From positions 14,253,344 to 14,317,343 of the forward strand of contig NC_012877.2 in assembly GCF_000003195.3 (NCBI RefSeq): a stretch of 64,000 nucleotides of DNA. The letters are read 5' to 3'. The translations under genes and the position numbers were made by a program. Below, one piece after another: positions 23,060 through 35,453 of the stretch (positions are counted from its first letter, which is position 1; each line of letters begins with the position of its first letter). This stretch comes from Sorghum bicolor (Eukaryota > Streptophyta > Magnoliopsida > Poales > Poaceae). The notes under the pieces were generated by a model. It was not told the DNA's origin. It searched no databases and worked only from the letters and a program-made list of their open reading frames with translations.

Positions 23060-23225
23060 CCCTTCCACTGTAGGGGCGGCTGGCTTTGGAGCCGCCCTTA
23101 CAGTGGCTTGAGCGGGCCCCAACTGGTCACCCGCCCCTACAGTGGCCACTGTAAGGGCGGCTAGTGTTATCAGCCGCCCTTACAGTGGTAGGTCACAGTA
23201 AGGGCGGCTCAATCACTAGCCGCCC
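23060..23225. repeat. Left subterminal repeats of the CACTA element
   Basis: Several copies of AGCCGCCC(C/T)TACAGTGG and its inverse are packed head-to-head. Each pair can form a hairpin (for example GCCGCCCTTACAGTGG opposite CCACTGTAAGGGCGGC near 23090-23190). The same motif closes the right end, so it is likely the transposase binding array. Confidence 0.8.
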
Positions 23226-23229
23226 CTAC

Positions 23230-25500
23230 AGTGGTTTTAGATAAAATTGATCAAATGAGACACTAAATGATCTCAAATGAAAAATTTTTGAATACTAAGA
23301 TTGTATAACTCATCAAGATCTACATTTATTACATAGTTTATTTTTGCATTTGAGAAAGTGTTAGTAAACACTAGTCATAGGGTGGCTCAATCCCCAGCCG
23401 CTCCTACACTGGTTTTGGACAAACTTGGTCAAATGAGGCACTAAATAACCTCAAATGAAAAAAAATTAAATACAAAGGTGTTAGAACTCATCAAGATCTA
23501 CATTTGATACAAATTTTGTATTCATGACTTTTGTATTTGAGACAATCTAGGGTTCAGTCAAAGTGTCTTTAAAAAATCCATTATTTACAACTACACTTTC
23601 CTAAAACTTCGTCAAATATAAAAATGGCCTATGTATCAAATGTAGATCTTGATGAGTGGAGCAATCTTGATATTTATGACTTTTTGAGTTGAGACCATAT
23701 AGGATTTCGAAAACTAGCATGTAGGTGTGAAATTTTCAAAATTCAAAATTTGAGTGGTTCAAACTTTGTCAAATGAAAAGTTGACCATTACACCAAATGT
23801 AGATCTTGATGAGTTTGATATTCTTTGTATTCATTACTTTTATAGTTGAGATGATCTATGGTCAAGTCAAAGTGTATTTTTGTTAAAATCTAAGACTTGA
23901 CTTGGTCAAATGAGACACTAAATGACCTCAATTGAAAAAAGTTTTGAATACAAAGATGTTATAACTCATCAAGATCTAAATTTTATACACAGTTTATTTT
24001 ACCATTTATAAAATTTTTACTAAACTCTAGTCACATATTTTAAAAATCCAATACATGACTTGGTCAAACTTGATCAAATAAGGCACTAAATGACCTCAAA
24101 TGAAAAACTTTTGAATACAAGGGTGTTAGAGCTTAGCAAGATCTACATTTGATACATAGCTGATTTTTGCATTTGAGAAAGTGTTAGTAAACGCTAGTCA
24201 TAAAGTCTTGAATTTCACATAGACTTTATGAAACCATATGTGAGACTTGTGAATTTAGAACTATAATTTGCTAACACTTTGTCAAATGCAAAAATGACCT
24301 ATGTATGAAATGTAGATCTTAACAAATGGACAAATCTTGGTATTCCTGACCCATTTGATGACTTCAAATGAAAAACTTTTGAATACAAAGTTGTTAGAGA
24401 TCATCAAGATCTACATTTGATATATTGTCCATTTTTCCATTTGAGAAAGTTTAAGTTAACAATACCCACCAAATCTTGAATCTCACACAAGCTATATGAA
24501 ACTATATTTGTCAATTGTGGATTTTCAACTACACCTTCCCAAAACTTTGTCAAATGCAAAAAATGATCTATATATTAAATCTAGATTTTGATGAGTGGAA
24601 CAATATTGGTATTCATGACTTTTCCATTTGAGACCATCTAGGGTTCCGAAACCGCTGTGTAGCTATGAATTCTCTCAAAATTCAAAATTTATTGGTTCAA
24701 ACTTTTCCAAATGAAAAGTTGTCCATTAGATTAAATGTAGAACTTGATGAGTGTAACAAACTTTGTATTCATGAATCTTCCATTTGGGACCATCTAGGGT
24801 TCGGTCAAAGGGTGTTTTTGTAAAAACCAATGCTTTGACTTTGGTCAAACTTGGTCAAATGACCCATTTGATGACTTCAAATGAAAAAAATTTGAATACA
24901 AAGTTGTTAGAGATCATCAAGATCTACATTTGATATATTGTCAATTTTTCTATTTGGATAATTTTGAGCCAATCCTAAGCACATTTCTTTAAAATCCAAG
25001 ACGGGTTTTGGTCAAACTTGGTCAAATGACAAACTAAATTACTTAAAATGAAAAAAATTTTGAATACCAAGTTGTTAGATATCATCAAGATCTAAACTTT
25101 TTATATACATAATTTTTCCATTTGAGAAAGTTTAAGTTAACAATAGCCACCAAATCTTGAATCTCACACAAACTATATGAAACTATATGTGTCAATTGTG
25201 CATTTTCAACTACACCTTCCCAAAACTTTGTCAAATACAAAAATGGTCTATATATTAAATGTATATTTTGATGAGTGTAACAATATTGGTATTCATGACT
25301 TTTCCATTTGAGACCATCTAGGGTTCCGAAACCGCTGCGTGGCTATGAATTCTCTCAAAATTCAAAATTCAGTGGTTCAAACTTTTCCAAATGAAAAGTT
25401 GTCCATTAGACTAAATGTAGAACTTGATGAGTGTAACAAACTTTGTATTCATGACTTTTCCATTTGGGACCATCTAGGGTTCGGTCAAAGGGTGTGTTCG
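23230..25500. repeat. Array of alternating inverted repeats, about 2.3 kb
   Basis: A unit of roughly 90-120 bp containing AATGAAAAACTTTTGAATAC, then TCATCAAGATCTACATTTGA, then CATTTGAGAAAGT, is repeated many times. About half of the copies are inverted (AATGTAGATCTTGATGAGT, then TTTGTATTCATGACTTTT). The units are diverged. The block 24440-24790 is repeated at 25130-25480 with near identity, so a segment of about 690 bp was duplicated more recently. Confidence 0.8.
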
Positions 25501-26289
25501 TCAAGATATATATTTTTATATGATAAATATATTTTTTATTTGATGAAAACTATACCCTACTAGCATTCTGAGTAATAAATAACAAAAATAAAAAGTTTAA
25601 CGTCAATATGATGTGAAAATAGATTTCTAGTTGATTGGATATAGTTTTTGTAAATTTATTGGAATAATATATTTTTGCATTAACAAAATACTAAACATTC
25701 CTTACAAAATTATTGCAAATTAAAAAAATACAGTAAGATATTTAAGGTCAAAATTTTTTATGGGAAGCTTATACACCCACATTATGATCCCATACCAATT
25801 CTTAGAATTTTTAGACCACTTTATGATATTATTAAGTTTTTTTATCGGAGTCGCCAAAATAATAGTTTTAGTAATGTTTAGCAAAACACTTAGTTTTTCA
25901 TCGATTTTCGATATGTGAGCAAAATAGACATGTGTTCTTACCTATACATTATTTTCTAATTTTTTAACATTGTTAGATAGGACACGTAGTTCAAGTTGCA
26001 GTGATTTTCCAATAGCGTGCAGAAATTCATTTAAACTATAGGAAATAATAAATCAGTTCTAAAAATTGTGAAACTACTACAAATAGACATATATGCAGTC
26101 TATTTTATTTAAAAAGTATTTTAGGTATATGAAGACAATTGGAATAGAGTGTTTACTTCACAAGTTTGTCTAGTAATCAAACAATGCTTAAATAAAATCT
26201 CGATAAACACGAAATAAAACAACTTAAATGTTTAAGGCCCAGTAGCCTGGGCTTGGGCCACACATACACAGCAGGCCACATAAATCTGC

Positions 26290-29060
26290 CAGCACCGCTA
26301 AATCTGAACCGTCCAATTCTAATCGACGGCCATGGTTACGGCATGCGGGATAAAACTCCCCACCGTTAGGTCACCAAAACCCTAAAACTTCATATCTCGC
26401 GCATCCACCTTCTGTCCTCCTTTGCCGTCGGCGCCGCCACTACCCCCATCTCCCAGACCATCACGCCGCTCAGGCCCATCGCACCCTCCCCAGCTTGTGT
26501 AGTCTCCATGTCGCACCTCTCATTGGTCCCAGTTGGGGACCTCTCTGTGCCTGCGCGAGGCGACGATGGCCTGGGAGTCGTCGGCCTAGGCCAAAGGCGG
26601 CACGTGGAGGTCACAGCACCAGTGCCCAAGGTCGATGCGCGGAGGTTGCGACCCCTGCGGCTGAGGGTGTCGCACACGGATGTCGCGGCCCCAACGGCCG
26701 AGGGCGGCTTGCTGAGGTCATGGTCCCAGCGGTCGATGGTGGTGCATGGAGGTCGTGGCCCAGTGAGGAGTTGTCGTCGTTGCAGATCTATCTCCTTTGA
26801 GCCCTCAGCACGGTGAATGTCCTTTCTCTGTCTTCCTCCGTTGTGTCTTTTTTCCCCTCCACTTATAAATGCACTAAGTTACTTGCTACTTGTGACGAGT
26901 TAAATAAACTTGGTGCTGAATTGATCCTTGCAGACCTTAAGGCTTGAAGTGTTCTTAGTTTCTTAGTTTCTACAATGTTATTTCTTGAATTGAGGTGTCT
27001 ACGTCTTTAGTTATTTTTGGAAAGCTATATCAGGAAGGGATGAATAAGCTTGGTAGATTAGTTTTCTTAATGTTGATTTGGTGCTCAAACTGAAAGTTTT
27101 AGATGACTTATAGTATGTTCAGAAAAAACTAGGTGCTGAACTGGTTGGGATGCAATGTGCTCTGACATTTCTTTTAGGATTTTATTTGATCTTGCTCTTG
27201 CTTTCGTTGGATTGCCCCATGTAGGATCTTATTTTATACTGAAAATTCATGATCTCACTGCACATATAGATGATGCATGATGATATTTTAAATATATGTG
27301 CAGGCATTATTTATTAACAGCACGAATTTTCAATTCAATTATATGTGCAGCATTCTACCTTCGGGCCTACACTATGCTTCTTTACGAGGGAAAAAACTCC
27401 CCAATCTTTTGTACTTAATTATTTTGTAGTTAGTATTGTAGTTGTAGATGAACACAAGTATCCAAGTCTAAGAACCAAGAATCTAGTCTAACTAGCAAAT
27501 GAGTATCCAATAATTATCTTGAATTACTATGTTCTTTAATCAATCCGTTTCAAGTTGTGTGTTTTTGTATTTTTATTTTTCATACTGCATACTTTTCATT
27601 TGGTGTTTTATTATTGCTTATGTCTTGCTTTTTTCTAACAAGTATTTATCATACTATATTTTCCTTCTGTTGCTTCTTTGTTGTGGACAGATTGCCGAAT
27701 GTGGCTAAGCGTGACCTTCATCTTAGTTGGAATGGTTTTTTTCTCAAACAATGGTAACATTTGATTCTAGATGGAAGCATTGACCATGGTAATTGTGCTG
27801 GCACTGGTAAGGCTCACCTGCTCCTGTAAGCACTTTTTTCATCCTCTTAGGAATTCTTCATTTTTAATTGCTATATACTACTTCATAGAAATTGGGTTGT
27901 AAGCATTTTTTAGTTAGAATGGACTGTAAGCTGTGAAGCCCCTGATTAGTGGAATTACTTGTCTATATTTATTGGTCCAATAATTGATATTTTACTAAAA
28001 CAAAGTATTGTTCACTGAGCATATTTAGTTAGTTCTGAACTTTTGATCTAGTTCTCCTGTCCATCTTATCATGTGTCATTGCAGGGGACCTATACAACAG
28101 GAAAGTGAGGCTCGTAGGTTGTTGTGTGACATACACCGCCGTGAGTCTGTGCCGCTGACCCATCTTTGCAAACTTGGGAGGCTAGAGAACAGGGCCCAAC
28201 CATTTCCTCAACATAAATGGTGTTTCATGACATAGGAGTTAGTAATACCTCTACCACTTTGGAAACTATTAGTGACTTGTGTGTTATAATATATAGACTT
28301 CATGTAAGGGTGAATGAGAAATGCACTTGTTATATTCTTATGGAAATGTTAATGTCAATATAATGCATGGTTGGGCTCAATAACAAAATGTCTATATGCA
28401 TGTCATGTGTCAACTGAGTATATTGATTGGATTTCTTTTGCATATATTAGTACGTGGTTTGATACTAGGATGATTTGTAGAAACATTTCCGAACCAGTAA
28501 CCTGGTTTGATACTATGATGATTTGTAGCTTGATGGTGCTACTAACATTTAGATAAGAAAATAAATGGCATAATCATTATGATATCATTTGGCAGGTAGT
28601 ACTGGATGTATATCCATGTAGAGGTCTAACAACAAACCAGCGCCTATCGTCAGGTATTTCACCACTTCCTGTGTGCTTGTTATTTTTTAACACATGTTTC
28701 TGTGAGGTATACCTACTGGATTCGTAAGTTTCTGTTAATTGCTTTCCTCTCACTGTTTCTCTGCATAATGAATATATTTTGCTAATTGTCTTATACTAAA
28801 ATTAATTAGAATGCACTTGTACTTGGTTCTTGTTCAGAACAATATATATCTTCCTTGCAACCTAGTTTTGATTTTTAAGAGAAGTTTTCATTTTTAAGAG
28901 AGAATTGTGTGATGCCGGCAATATTTGGTCGCTGGAGATCTATTGTTAAGTTTTCATTTCTTTGCATCTTTGTGAACACAGGAAGCCAAAGATCCGCTGT
29001 TGCTAGAGCTGAGACACATGTAGGACGAGGACACTATTGATCTTCTACAAGCGTGAGCTT
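26290..29060 (+). other. Gene-like tract inside the CACTA element, possibly captured host exons
   Basis: The composition moves from AT-rich to GC-rich at about 26290. A leader-like ACCAAAACCCTAAAAC is followed by a GC-rich exon-like part (26400-26820), and then AT-rich, intron-like sequence with short islands near 27690-27830, 28080-28240 and 28980-29050. The longest frame in the GC-rich part is about 102 residues (26508-26816) and matches nothing I recognise. The layout suggests captured, decayed exons; I could not join them into one frame. Confidence 0.25.
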
Positions 29061-29364
29061 GTAAGGCAAGGATCTTATTTCTTGCTCTTCGGTGATGGAT
29101 TTTGATTGCAATTCTAGCTAGCTAGTATATTAGATTTCTTCATGGATTTTTAGATATGTAGAAAGAGTGGAACTTGTGGATTTGACAAACTTGTGGAACT
29201 TGTGATGATAGAACTTTTAAATTTGTAAAATTGATGATGCAACTTGAATTTGATGTTTGTGATGCGATGTGGTTAGATTTAATACTATATATATGCTATA
29301 TATATGCTATGCTGTCTGTCCTATTTGATTATTGTAATTTTTATTTTTTTTGTTGAAAATTAAC

Positions 29365-29615
29365 TGTAAGGGCGGCTCTAGATTGAGCCGCCCTTACAAA
29401 TGAAGACAATAGGGGCGGCTGGAACACCAGCCGCCCTTACTTACAGTGGTCACCAGTAAGGGCGGTTAGTATTCCCAGCCGTCCTTACAGTGGACCACTG
29501 TAAGGGCGGCTGGTGTTGAACCGCCCTTACAGTGAAATTCACTGTAAGAGCGTTTGCATAAGGGCAGCTAGGCCAACCGCTCTTACAGAGCTTATTTAGC
29601 TGCCCCTATTGTGCC
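29365..29615. repeat. Right subterminal repeats of the CACTA element
   Basis: TAAGGGCGGCTGGTGTT and its complement alternate up to the right terminus, mirroring the left array at 23060-23225. Confidence 0.8.
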
Positions 29616-29632
29616 TCACTGTAGTAGTGACC

Positions 29633-30375
29633 GGCGACGAGCGGGGGCGGACAAGCAGCACGGCAGCGACGAAGATTGCCGATCTCGCGCCATGACGTGG
29701 GCTGCATGACTCCGTCTCCGTGGCCTAGCGATATCATCTACTGGCTGTCGATGCCCCGCGCACAATATTATGTGCAAGGATGCCTCACGCAGACATGCTT
29801 GATTTGCCTTTCCATGCTTTGGAACCTTGCCACGCACAGAACATATTTTCTCTTCTGTTCTACAGCTGAGAGCCAGACATATCGATGAATTGAAAGAACA
29901 GAGACCTCTATAACTAACAAATGAATTTTTTGATAACAATAACTCAATAATCAACCTGTTTATAATGGCCACGAAGAGTTTAAGACCATAATTATCATTA
30001 TAGTAACGGTCAAATTAATTGTTTGTTGGGTCTGTCTCATGCACAGTCGACTGAGGATTTGCATTTGCCTCTTTCGTTTTCAACCTCCCGTCCCTCTTCT
30101 TTTGCGTGTCCACTCCTCATCCTCGACCACACCTGCTTCGCCAGAGGCCGCACCCTCCTCGTTCTCGCCCCCGTCGTGGTGCACTACGGTTTTATTAGAG
30201 CTCTATGGCCGTGGAGCTTTGGCAAAACCATAGTGCGCTTCTGGCGGCCGCCTTCTTGCCCTCCCCCTCCTTCTGAGGCCATGGAACTTTCCCGCTGCCA
30301 AGACCCCTAAACTGCCCTACCGCCAACCCCACCTCCTGGCCAGACTTCCTCACCCCTAAACCTCTTCTCTTCTAA
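29633..30375. other. Intergenic sequence, no gene seen
   Basis: It continues the sequence interrupted by the CACTA insertion (22900-23025 joins 29630). The GC-rich part 30100-30320 has frames on both strands without recognisable domains. Confidence 0.4.
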
Positions 30376-31104
30376 GAGCATCTCCAAGAGTTCTCTAAAC
30401 ATCCTCCTAATACTTGTTTTTTAAAAAGATAGAGAAAAACTCCTCTCCAACAACTCCTAATATCTACTCCTAATCTTTTAGGACTTGGGGAATTCCGGCC
30501 TCTTCCGTGTAACTTTGCGCGGACGATGCGTCGCGCGGATCCATCGTTCCCGCACGAAATCCTTCTTCCCGGCCGCTCGTCCATCGGTCGTACAAAAGTC
30601 GCAGTCCAGGTCGACGAACGAAGCCACCGAGAACGTGTCATCGAGGTACGTACTCTGATCTACTGCTTTGCCATGGGTTTGCTGCACCGCCGCCATGGAT
30701 TCGTGCCGGTCGCCGCTACCTTTAGCCATGGGTTTTCCTTGGTCGCTGGCGGCCTATGCTTGAGAAGTGCTGCTGCTTGGGAGGTGCTGCCGGCCTTGTC
30801 CATGGCCGGCTGGAAGAGAAGGCCACAACCCGTTGGGAGGAGATCATCGATGTCTGGAAAGGTTTAGGAAAGGGCAGCACGATGGATGGAGGCGACGGCG
30901 TCATGGGTAGGTGCGGCAACAAAGGGTTTCGCGCAGAAAAAAAAGAGCACAGAAAAAAGCCAAGTGGACCAACATTTGATTTTTTTGGAAGTCAAATATT
31001 AGGAATTATTGGAGATGAACTTTTTTTTCCTCCTAAAATCTTTTTAGGAGTTGGGGAATATGGACTTTTTAGGAGGAATATTTAGGAAACTCTTGGAGAT
31101 GCTC
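30376..31104. mobile_element. Harbinger-like non-autonomous element, 729 bp, with a GC-rich core
   Basis: The ends GAGCATCTCCAAGAGT and (inverted) ACTCTTGGAGATGCTC are flanked by TAA at 30373-30375 and 31105-31107. Subterminal arms also pair (TCTCCAACAACTCCTAATA near 30443 against TATTAGGAATTATTGGAGA near 30997). The core 30480-30930 is GC-rich with a coding-like look (frames of about 80-113 residues on both strands), unlike the AT-rich arms. That pattern suggests a captured gene fragment; no family was recognised. Confidence 0.75.
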
Positions 31105-31107
31105 TAA

Positions 31108-32309
31108 TCCCGTCAAAGTTGGGGAAGAAGAGGTAGGGCGGGCACGAGCACGAGTGCGGGCATCGCGGGGAAGATTAATAGTGCGCTTGGGAACGATTTG
31201 CAATTGGATGTGCGAGCACATCGACTCACAGTAATGCAAAATCTCAGGCGCATGCGTTTGGCTAAATCTGTTTGTTACTAATCAACCACTAACGCATCTT
31301 AAATCATCGCTCTAATGGCTACTAACCCTTCATGAATTTCACCTAGCAGTAATCCTAACCTTAAAATTTAGTCTGGTTTAATTGTTAAATGAAAATCCAA
31401 CAATTTGTAGAGGTTTTGAATTGTGAGATATGAAAAAATATGATTAAACAAGTTCAGGCAAAACACAACCTCAGGACCACAAAATGTAACAATAGTGCAG
31501 TGTTTTTGTATGTCTACTGGCTCACTATATTATCCGGATCGAGTGGTCAGTTGACCTAATACCAGTATACCAACCGCGAATGGGGCCGAGTGCAGGGACT
31601 TCAACAGTTACCTACCTCGAAGAAGTCGTCGCCGTCGATGTGACTACACACAGATACATCTGGTCCTCTTTGTCCTCCGTTATTTGGGTGGCCAAACAAG
31701 CATCCATCCAGGAATTGCCGGCACGTATACATATATATTGCCCTCTGTTATTTCCCTTTCCAATTAAACAGCACGAGCAACTGTTATCACAGACGGTGAT
31801 GTCACAACTCACGGACATCACTCGTTTGTGAACAACCAATGGATTACGGCATGTGGAGGGCATCTTGTGTGTTCTCCAACTCAGAAGCTGCGCGTGGATA
31901 ATGCCAAAGGGACGACTCTATTATTCTTTGTTAAGGATTATCTAACCTTAGCTTTTTGCAAGCAAATAAAGTCAATGTTATGATGTACTCGTCCTACTAA
32001 AAAGTATAGCATTATCAGGACATCATGTCCAATCTGTAGATGCAGGCCAAGCAAAAAAGATCCTTGTGATACTTCCGTCCACCGGTAGTGGGTTGTAGTG
32101 CAGAGAACAATAGCCTTTCGGGATTAGTCTGCTATGATAGCTACGCCGCACCATTTCCTGTTCAGGTGAATGAAGTGCGCTTATGGCCACGCCACACTGC
32201 GGTGGTTCACCACAAAAAAAAGTCTTGTAGCTTTTAACTGAATGAAGATTTAGTTCACGGAACAAGTGGAGCTACCCTTTAATGTGTCTAATTTAAGTAT
32301 ATTTTTAAG
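31108..32309. other. Intergenic sequence, no gene seen
   Basis: AT-rich with short frames on both strands; nothing recognisable. Confidence 0.45.
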
Positions 32310-32745
32310 GTCAGTCTCAATGCAGTTTCACGCACATTGAATAAGTGCCATATTAGCAGATTGCATGAAACGAGAAAGATAGAGAAGGAAAACATTTCAT
32401 CCCCACGAAACGTATCGGGGGCATTTCCATGACATGGGAAACTGCGTGAAACTCCCATTGAGAGGCTTTGCGAGTTTCATCAAGCGAGCTCCATTGGACT
32501 AAGGCCAAACTCCACCACCGCGGGCGAGCTCCGCCACCGCAAGCTGTCCCCATCGTGAGGCTATTTGCAAGACGCCACAAGTCCGCCAGCCGCGCACGGC
32601 TACGAGCGTAAGGACTCCGCCCACCCACCGTGAGATGCTCGGCCTCATGCGGGGAAGGGGAGGAAGTGGGAAAGAGAGGGAGGATAAGGACAGATGAGAG
32701 AAATAGTAAAAAAAAGGTATGAAACCCAGCAATGAAACTTTGCAC
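32310..32745. mobile_element. Possible degraded MITE
   Basis: The left edge GGTCAGTCTCAATGCAGTTT resembles the end of a common grass MITE. The right side AAACCCAGCAATGAAACTTTGC looks like its decayed inverse. An internal CTCCCATTGAGAGGC may be a second terminus. No clear target duplication, so this is tentative. Confidence 0.35.
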
Positions 32746-33149
32746 TGTGAAAGAGATCATTTTTGTATCAAAGTTTTATCTCTTAGAAACTGGAAGGTAA
32801 AATTTGCCATTAAGACTAGCGTAAGAATTTTTACGAAAAGCACACTGCACACACACTCAAAACACTGTACGAGATACCAAACATCTTTCAAATTATGGGA
32901 GAAGGTTCGTCCAAACATATGACTTACCCGGGTCCCAACGCAACTTATTATCCCCAAGTTTAACACAGGTGGTTCAAGACGGGTGCTAACAAACATAATT
33001 TATTGTTGCTGACTTGTATTTCTTTGCTTCTAATGGGTGGTTGTTAATTAGGTCTATTGGTCTCGTTTAGTCAAAAACTTTATTTTGTTCTCTTGTGTGG
33101 TTCGCTGTAGGATGGAGTACTTACAGCTCATGTGCTGGCCTACGGGCTG
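32746..33149. other. Spacer, no gene seen
   Basis: No coding or repeat signal identified. The junction with the Athila remnant near 33150 appears to be a deletion breakpoint, because the protease-like frame runs into unrelated residues there. Confidence 0.35.
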
Positions 33150-33999
33150 AACCTGGTTTTAGGGGCATGGTTCCGAACAAGAGCCGATAGGTGACTGCGG
33201 CCATTATGTTGACGCCCGATCCAGTGTCGCGAGTCATCTTGTAGAAGTTGTATCCATTTATGGAGCAATAGATGCTTGGCATTCCTAGGTCGTCCTTCTT
33301 GGTCAGAAACGGTAACTTAAGTTGGTGATCTTGACCTCCATGAACTGCAGTGACCATCTTAGCTAACTCGGTCCACACTTGCTTGTTCATGTTCCTCCTG
33401 TTGGTCCTCTTCCTTGATTCACGTCTGGATTGATCTGGGATTTGTGTAGTCTTGTTCTTGAAGAAAAATGTCTCCTTCTTCCCTTTGATGTAGAAACTGA
33501 TCTTGGCAGCACTAGCGTAGATGACAGCTCCCGAGGTGTTTAAGAATGGCCTTCCTAAGATGATGGGTGCTCTCTCATCATTACCGGTCTCTATCACCAC
33601 GAAGTCTGCTAGGGCATATAAGGTACCAACTCGGACACAAAGGTTCTTCAATATTCCTTTTGGAAAACTTAACGCTTGATCTGCAAACTGCAAACACATA
33701 GTTGTTTCTAATAAAGGATATGTAAAGAATTTTTCATAGAGTACCCTGGGTATAATGTTGACACTAGAGCCAAAGTCGCAGAGTGCTTCTGGGACGTCCA
33801 CCATGCCGATGGAGATCGAGATGACGGGGCGTCCTGGATCACCTCTCTTGACCGGTAGAAGGTCAGTAGTAACTTCAGCGATGGGGTTACTCCAGTAATT
33901 ACCTGCATTAAACATGTATACAAGATTTGCAGATTCTAATCCTTCCGGTTGTGATGGTATACCGGGGTTAGTAGCAGGAACAGCAGCAGCTATTTGATT
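33150..33999 (-). pseudogene. Athila-type aspartic protease region, truncated
   Basis: This is in frame with the upstream gag after the TAG. A retropepsin-like motif CDFGSSVNIIPRVLYE (D in DFGSS) is followed by ILGRPFLNTSGAVI, the usual second half of the fold. After a basic linker a second protease-like motif follows (TRDTGSGVNIMAAVTYRL). The frame then diverges near 33160 and ends at 33121. A protease normally releases gag and pol proteins from the precursor. This copy cannot make a complete polyprotein because everything downstream is lost. Confidence 0.75.
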
Positions 34000-34002
34000 T
34001 AA

Positions 34003-35292
34003 CTAAGATTCAATCATTTTATTAAAGCTAATTTGATTCTTGATGGCAGTAGAGAAATTATACATTCTATTATTTATATTTTCTAGCATTTTATCATTAG
34101 ATGCCAATTTCTTAGATAGGTTATCCATTAGCTTTCCTTGATTAGACACTAACTCTCTCAGAGGTGGAAAATTATTATTATTGTTGTAAGAATTGTTACC
34201 TTGATAATTACCTGAGTAGTTAGGCCTCTGTTGATTCCAACCTTGATTTTGTTGAGGACGGTTGTAGTAGTAGTAGTAGTTGTTGTTGATGTAGTTCACA
34301 TCCTCAAGCATCTCAGGGCAGTGATTGCCTGAGTGTCCAGTGTCTCCACACTCCTCACAAGTCATGTGAGAGTCGTAGATGTGCATAACTTCTTTCTTAT
34401 CTCCAGCTCTATCATCGAGCTTCTTCATGAGCAGGTCTAGCTTTGTAGACAGCATGTCTACCTCCTTGAGCTGATGCATACCTCCACCTCTCTTGCGTGT
34501 CTGGGTCCTCTCTTCATTCCAGCATTGATTGGACGCCATCTTCTCCACAAGAGCTGTGGCTTGTGGTATGGTAAGTGATAAGAATGCTCCTCCAGCTGCA
34601 GCATCCATGGTTTCTCGGGCACTATTGCCGAGCCCATGATAAAATGTTTGCATCAGTAGCCAACTCTCCATTCCATGATGGGGACATTTTAGGATGTAGT
34701 CTTGGAAGCGCTCCCATGCTTCTAAAACGGATTCATCATGTTGTTGCTGAAAATTTGTAATCTTCCCACGGAGAGCATTGGTCTTGCCCATGGGAAAGAA
34801 CTTAGCCAGAAAGTTTGTGGAGCAGAGTGCCCACGTAGTATTCTTCTCCTTTGTAGCGTAAAACCACTGCTTCGCTCTTCCTAATGAGAATGGGAAGAGA
34901 CGAAGTAGTATAGCATCTCTGGGGACTCCTGATATGGTAAATGTGCTGCAAATCTCCAGAAAGTGTTGGAGATGAGCACTAGCATCTTCGTGTGCCTTCC
35001 CACAGAACTGGTTGGATTACACCATGTTAATAAGTCCAGGCTTGAGCTCAAAGTTGCCGTCGATCTCTGCAGCAGGTCCAGTGCGGATGTTGTCCGTAGT
35101 GGGAGCTGAGAACTCACGGATTGATTTGTTCGCCATGGCTTCGAATTCTAAAGACAAGTTCTGGTGATCTTCTTGATTGGATGAAGCTTCTTGCTGCAGT
35201 GTTGATGATCTCCTCTTGAGCTTGGCTCTTGTTTTTCTGAATAAGGCTTCGGGATTGTCAACAAAATTTCCTGGAAGATGTCTTCTATTCAT
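34003..35292 (-). pseudogene. Athila-type gag (capsid/nucleocapsid)
   Basis: The frame opens with MNRRHLPGNF at 35292. It reads through a retrotransposon gag domain (LEAWERFQDYILKCPHHG, then FYHGL, then ATALVEKMASNQ) and a CCHC zinc knuckle (CEECGDTGHSGNHCPE, spacing C-2-C-4-H-4-C). It then enters a long asparagine/tyrosine-rich linker around 34160-34290 before the protease. Two in-frame stops interrupt it: TAA at 35017-35019, where CAA is expected, and TAG at 34003-34005, where CAG is expected. Gag would form the intracellular particle that packages the RNA. The same frame continues into the protease part below 34003. Confidence 0.85.
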
Positions 35293-35427
35293 ACATTCCC
35301 CTGCACAAGATAAAATAGAAAAATATCGGGGTAAAACTGTATGAGAGAATAGATAAGCTCAATCATATTAGTGATGCGAATGATAACTCGAAAATCCTAT
35401 ATTCCATTCCTGATTAGTAACCAACCT

Positions 35428-35445
35428 TCCCCGGCAACGGCGCCA
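35428..35445 (-). other. Primer binding site, tRNA-Asp type
   Basis: On the minus strand the 18 bases TGGCGCCGTTGCCGGGGA lie eight bases after the LTR end. From general knowledge this matches the complement of a plant tRNA-Asp 3' end, the usual primer of Athila elements. Confidence 0.75.
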
Positions 35446-35453
35446 AAAATGCT

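Larger units (their letters stand above)
23026..29629. mobile_element. Non-autonomous CACTA transposon, 6604 bp
   Basis: The ends are CACTACGTGAAAAAAG at the left and, inverted, CACTACTACAGTGAGG at the right. ACC is duplicated at 23023-23025 and 29630-29632. Three-base duplications with CACTA ends define the En/Spm superfamily. Both ends carry arrays of a GTAAGGGCGGCT motif in alternating orientation (about 23060-23225 and 29365-29615), as expected for subterminal transposase-binding repeats. The interior has a palindromic array (23230-25500) and a gene-like tract (26290-29060), but no TNP2-type transposase frame. It would depend on an autonomous relative. Confidence 0.85.

Noticed and set aside
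23026..29629. CRISPR array (regular GC-rich repeats near the ends)
   Set aside because: Repeats alternate in orientation, are unevenly spaced, and sit symmetrically at the ends of a CACTA element in plant DNA. They are subterminal transposon repeats.
35428..35445. tRNA-Asp gene
   Set aside because: Only the 18 bases complementary to the tRNA 3' end are present, next to an LTR. It is a primer binding site, not a gene.
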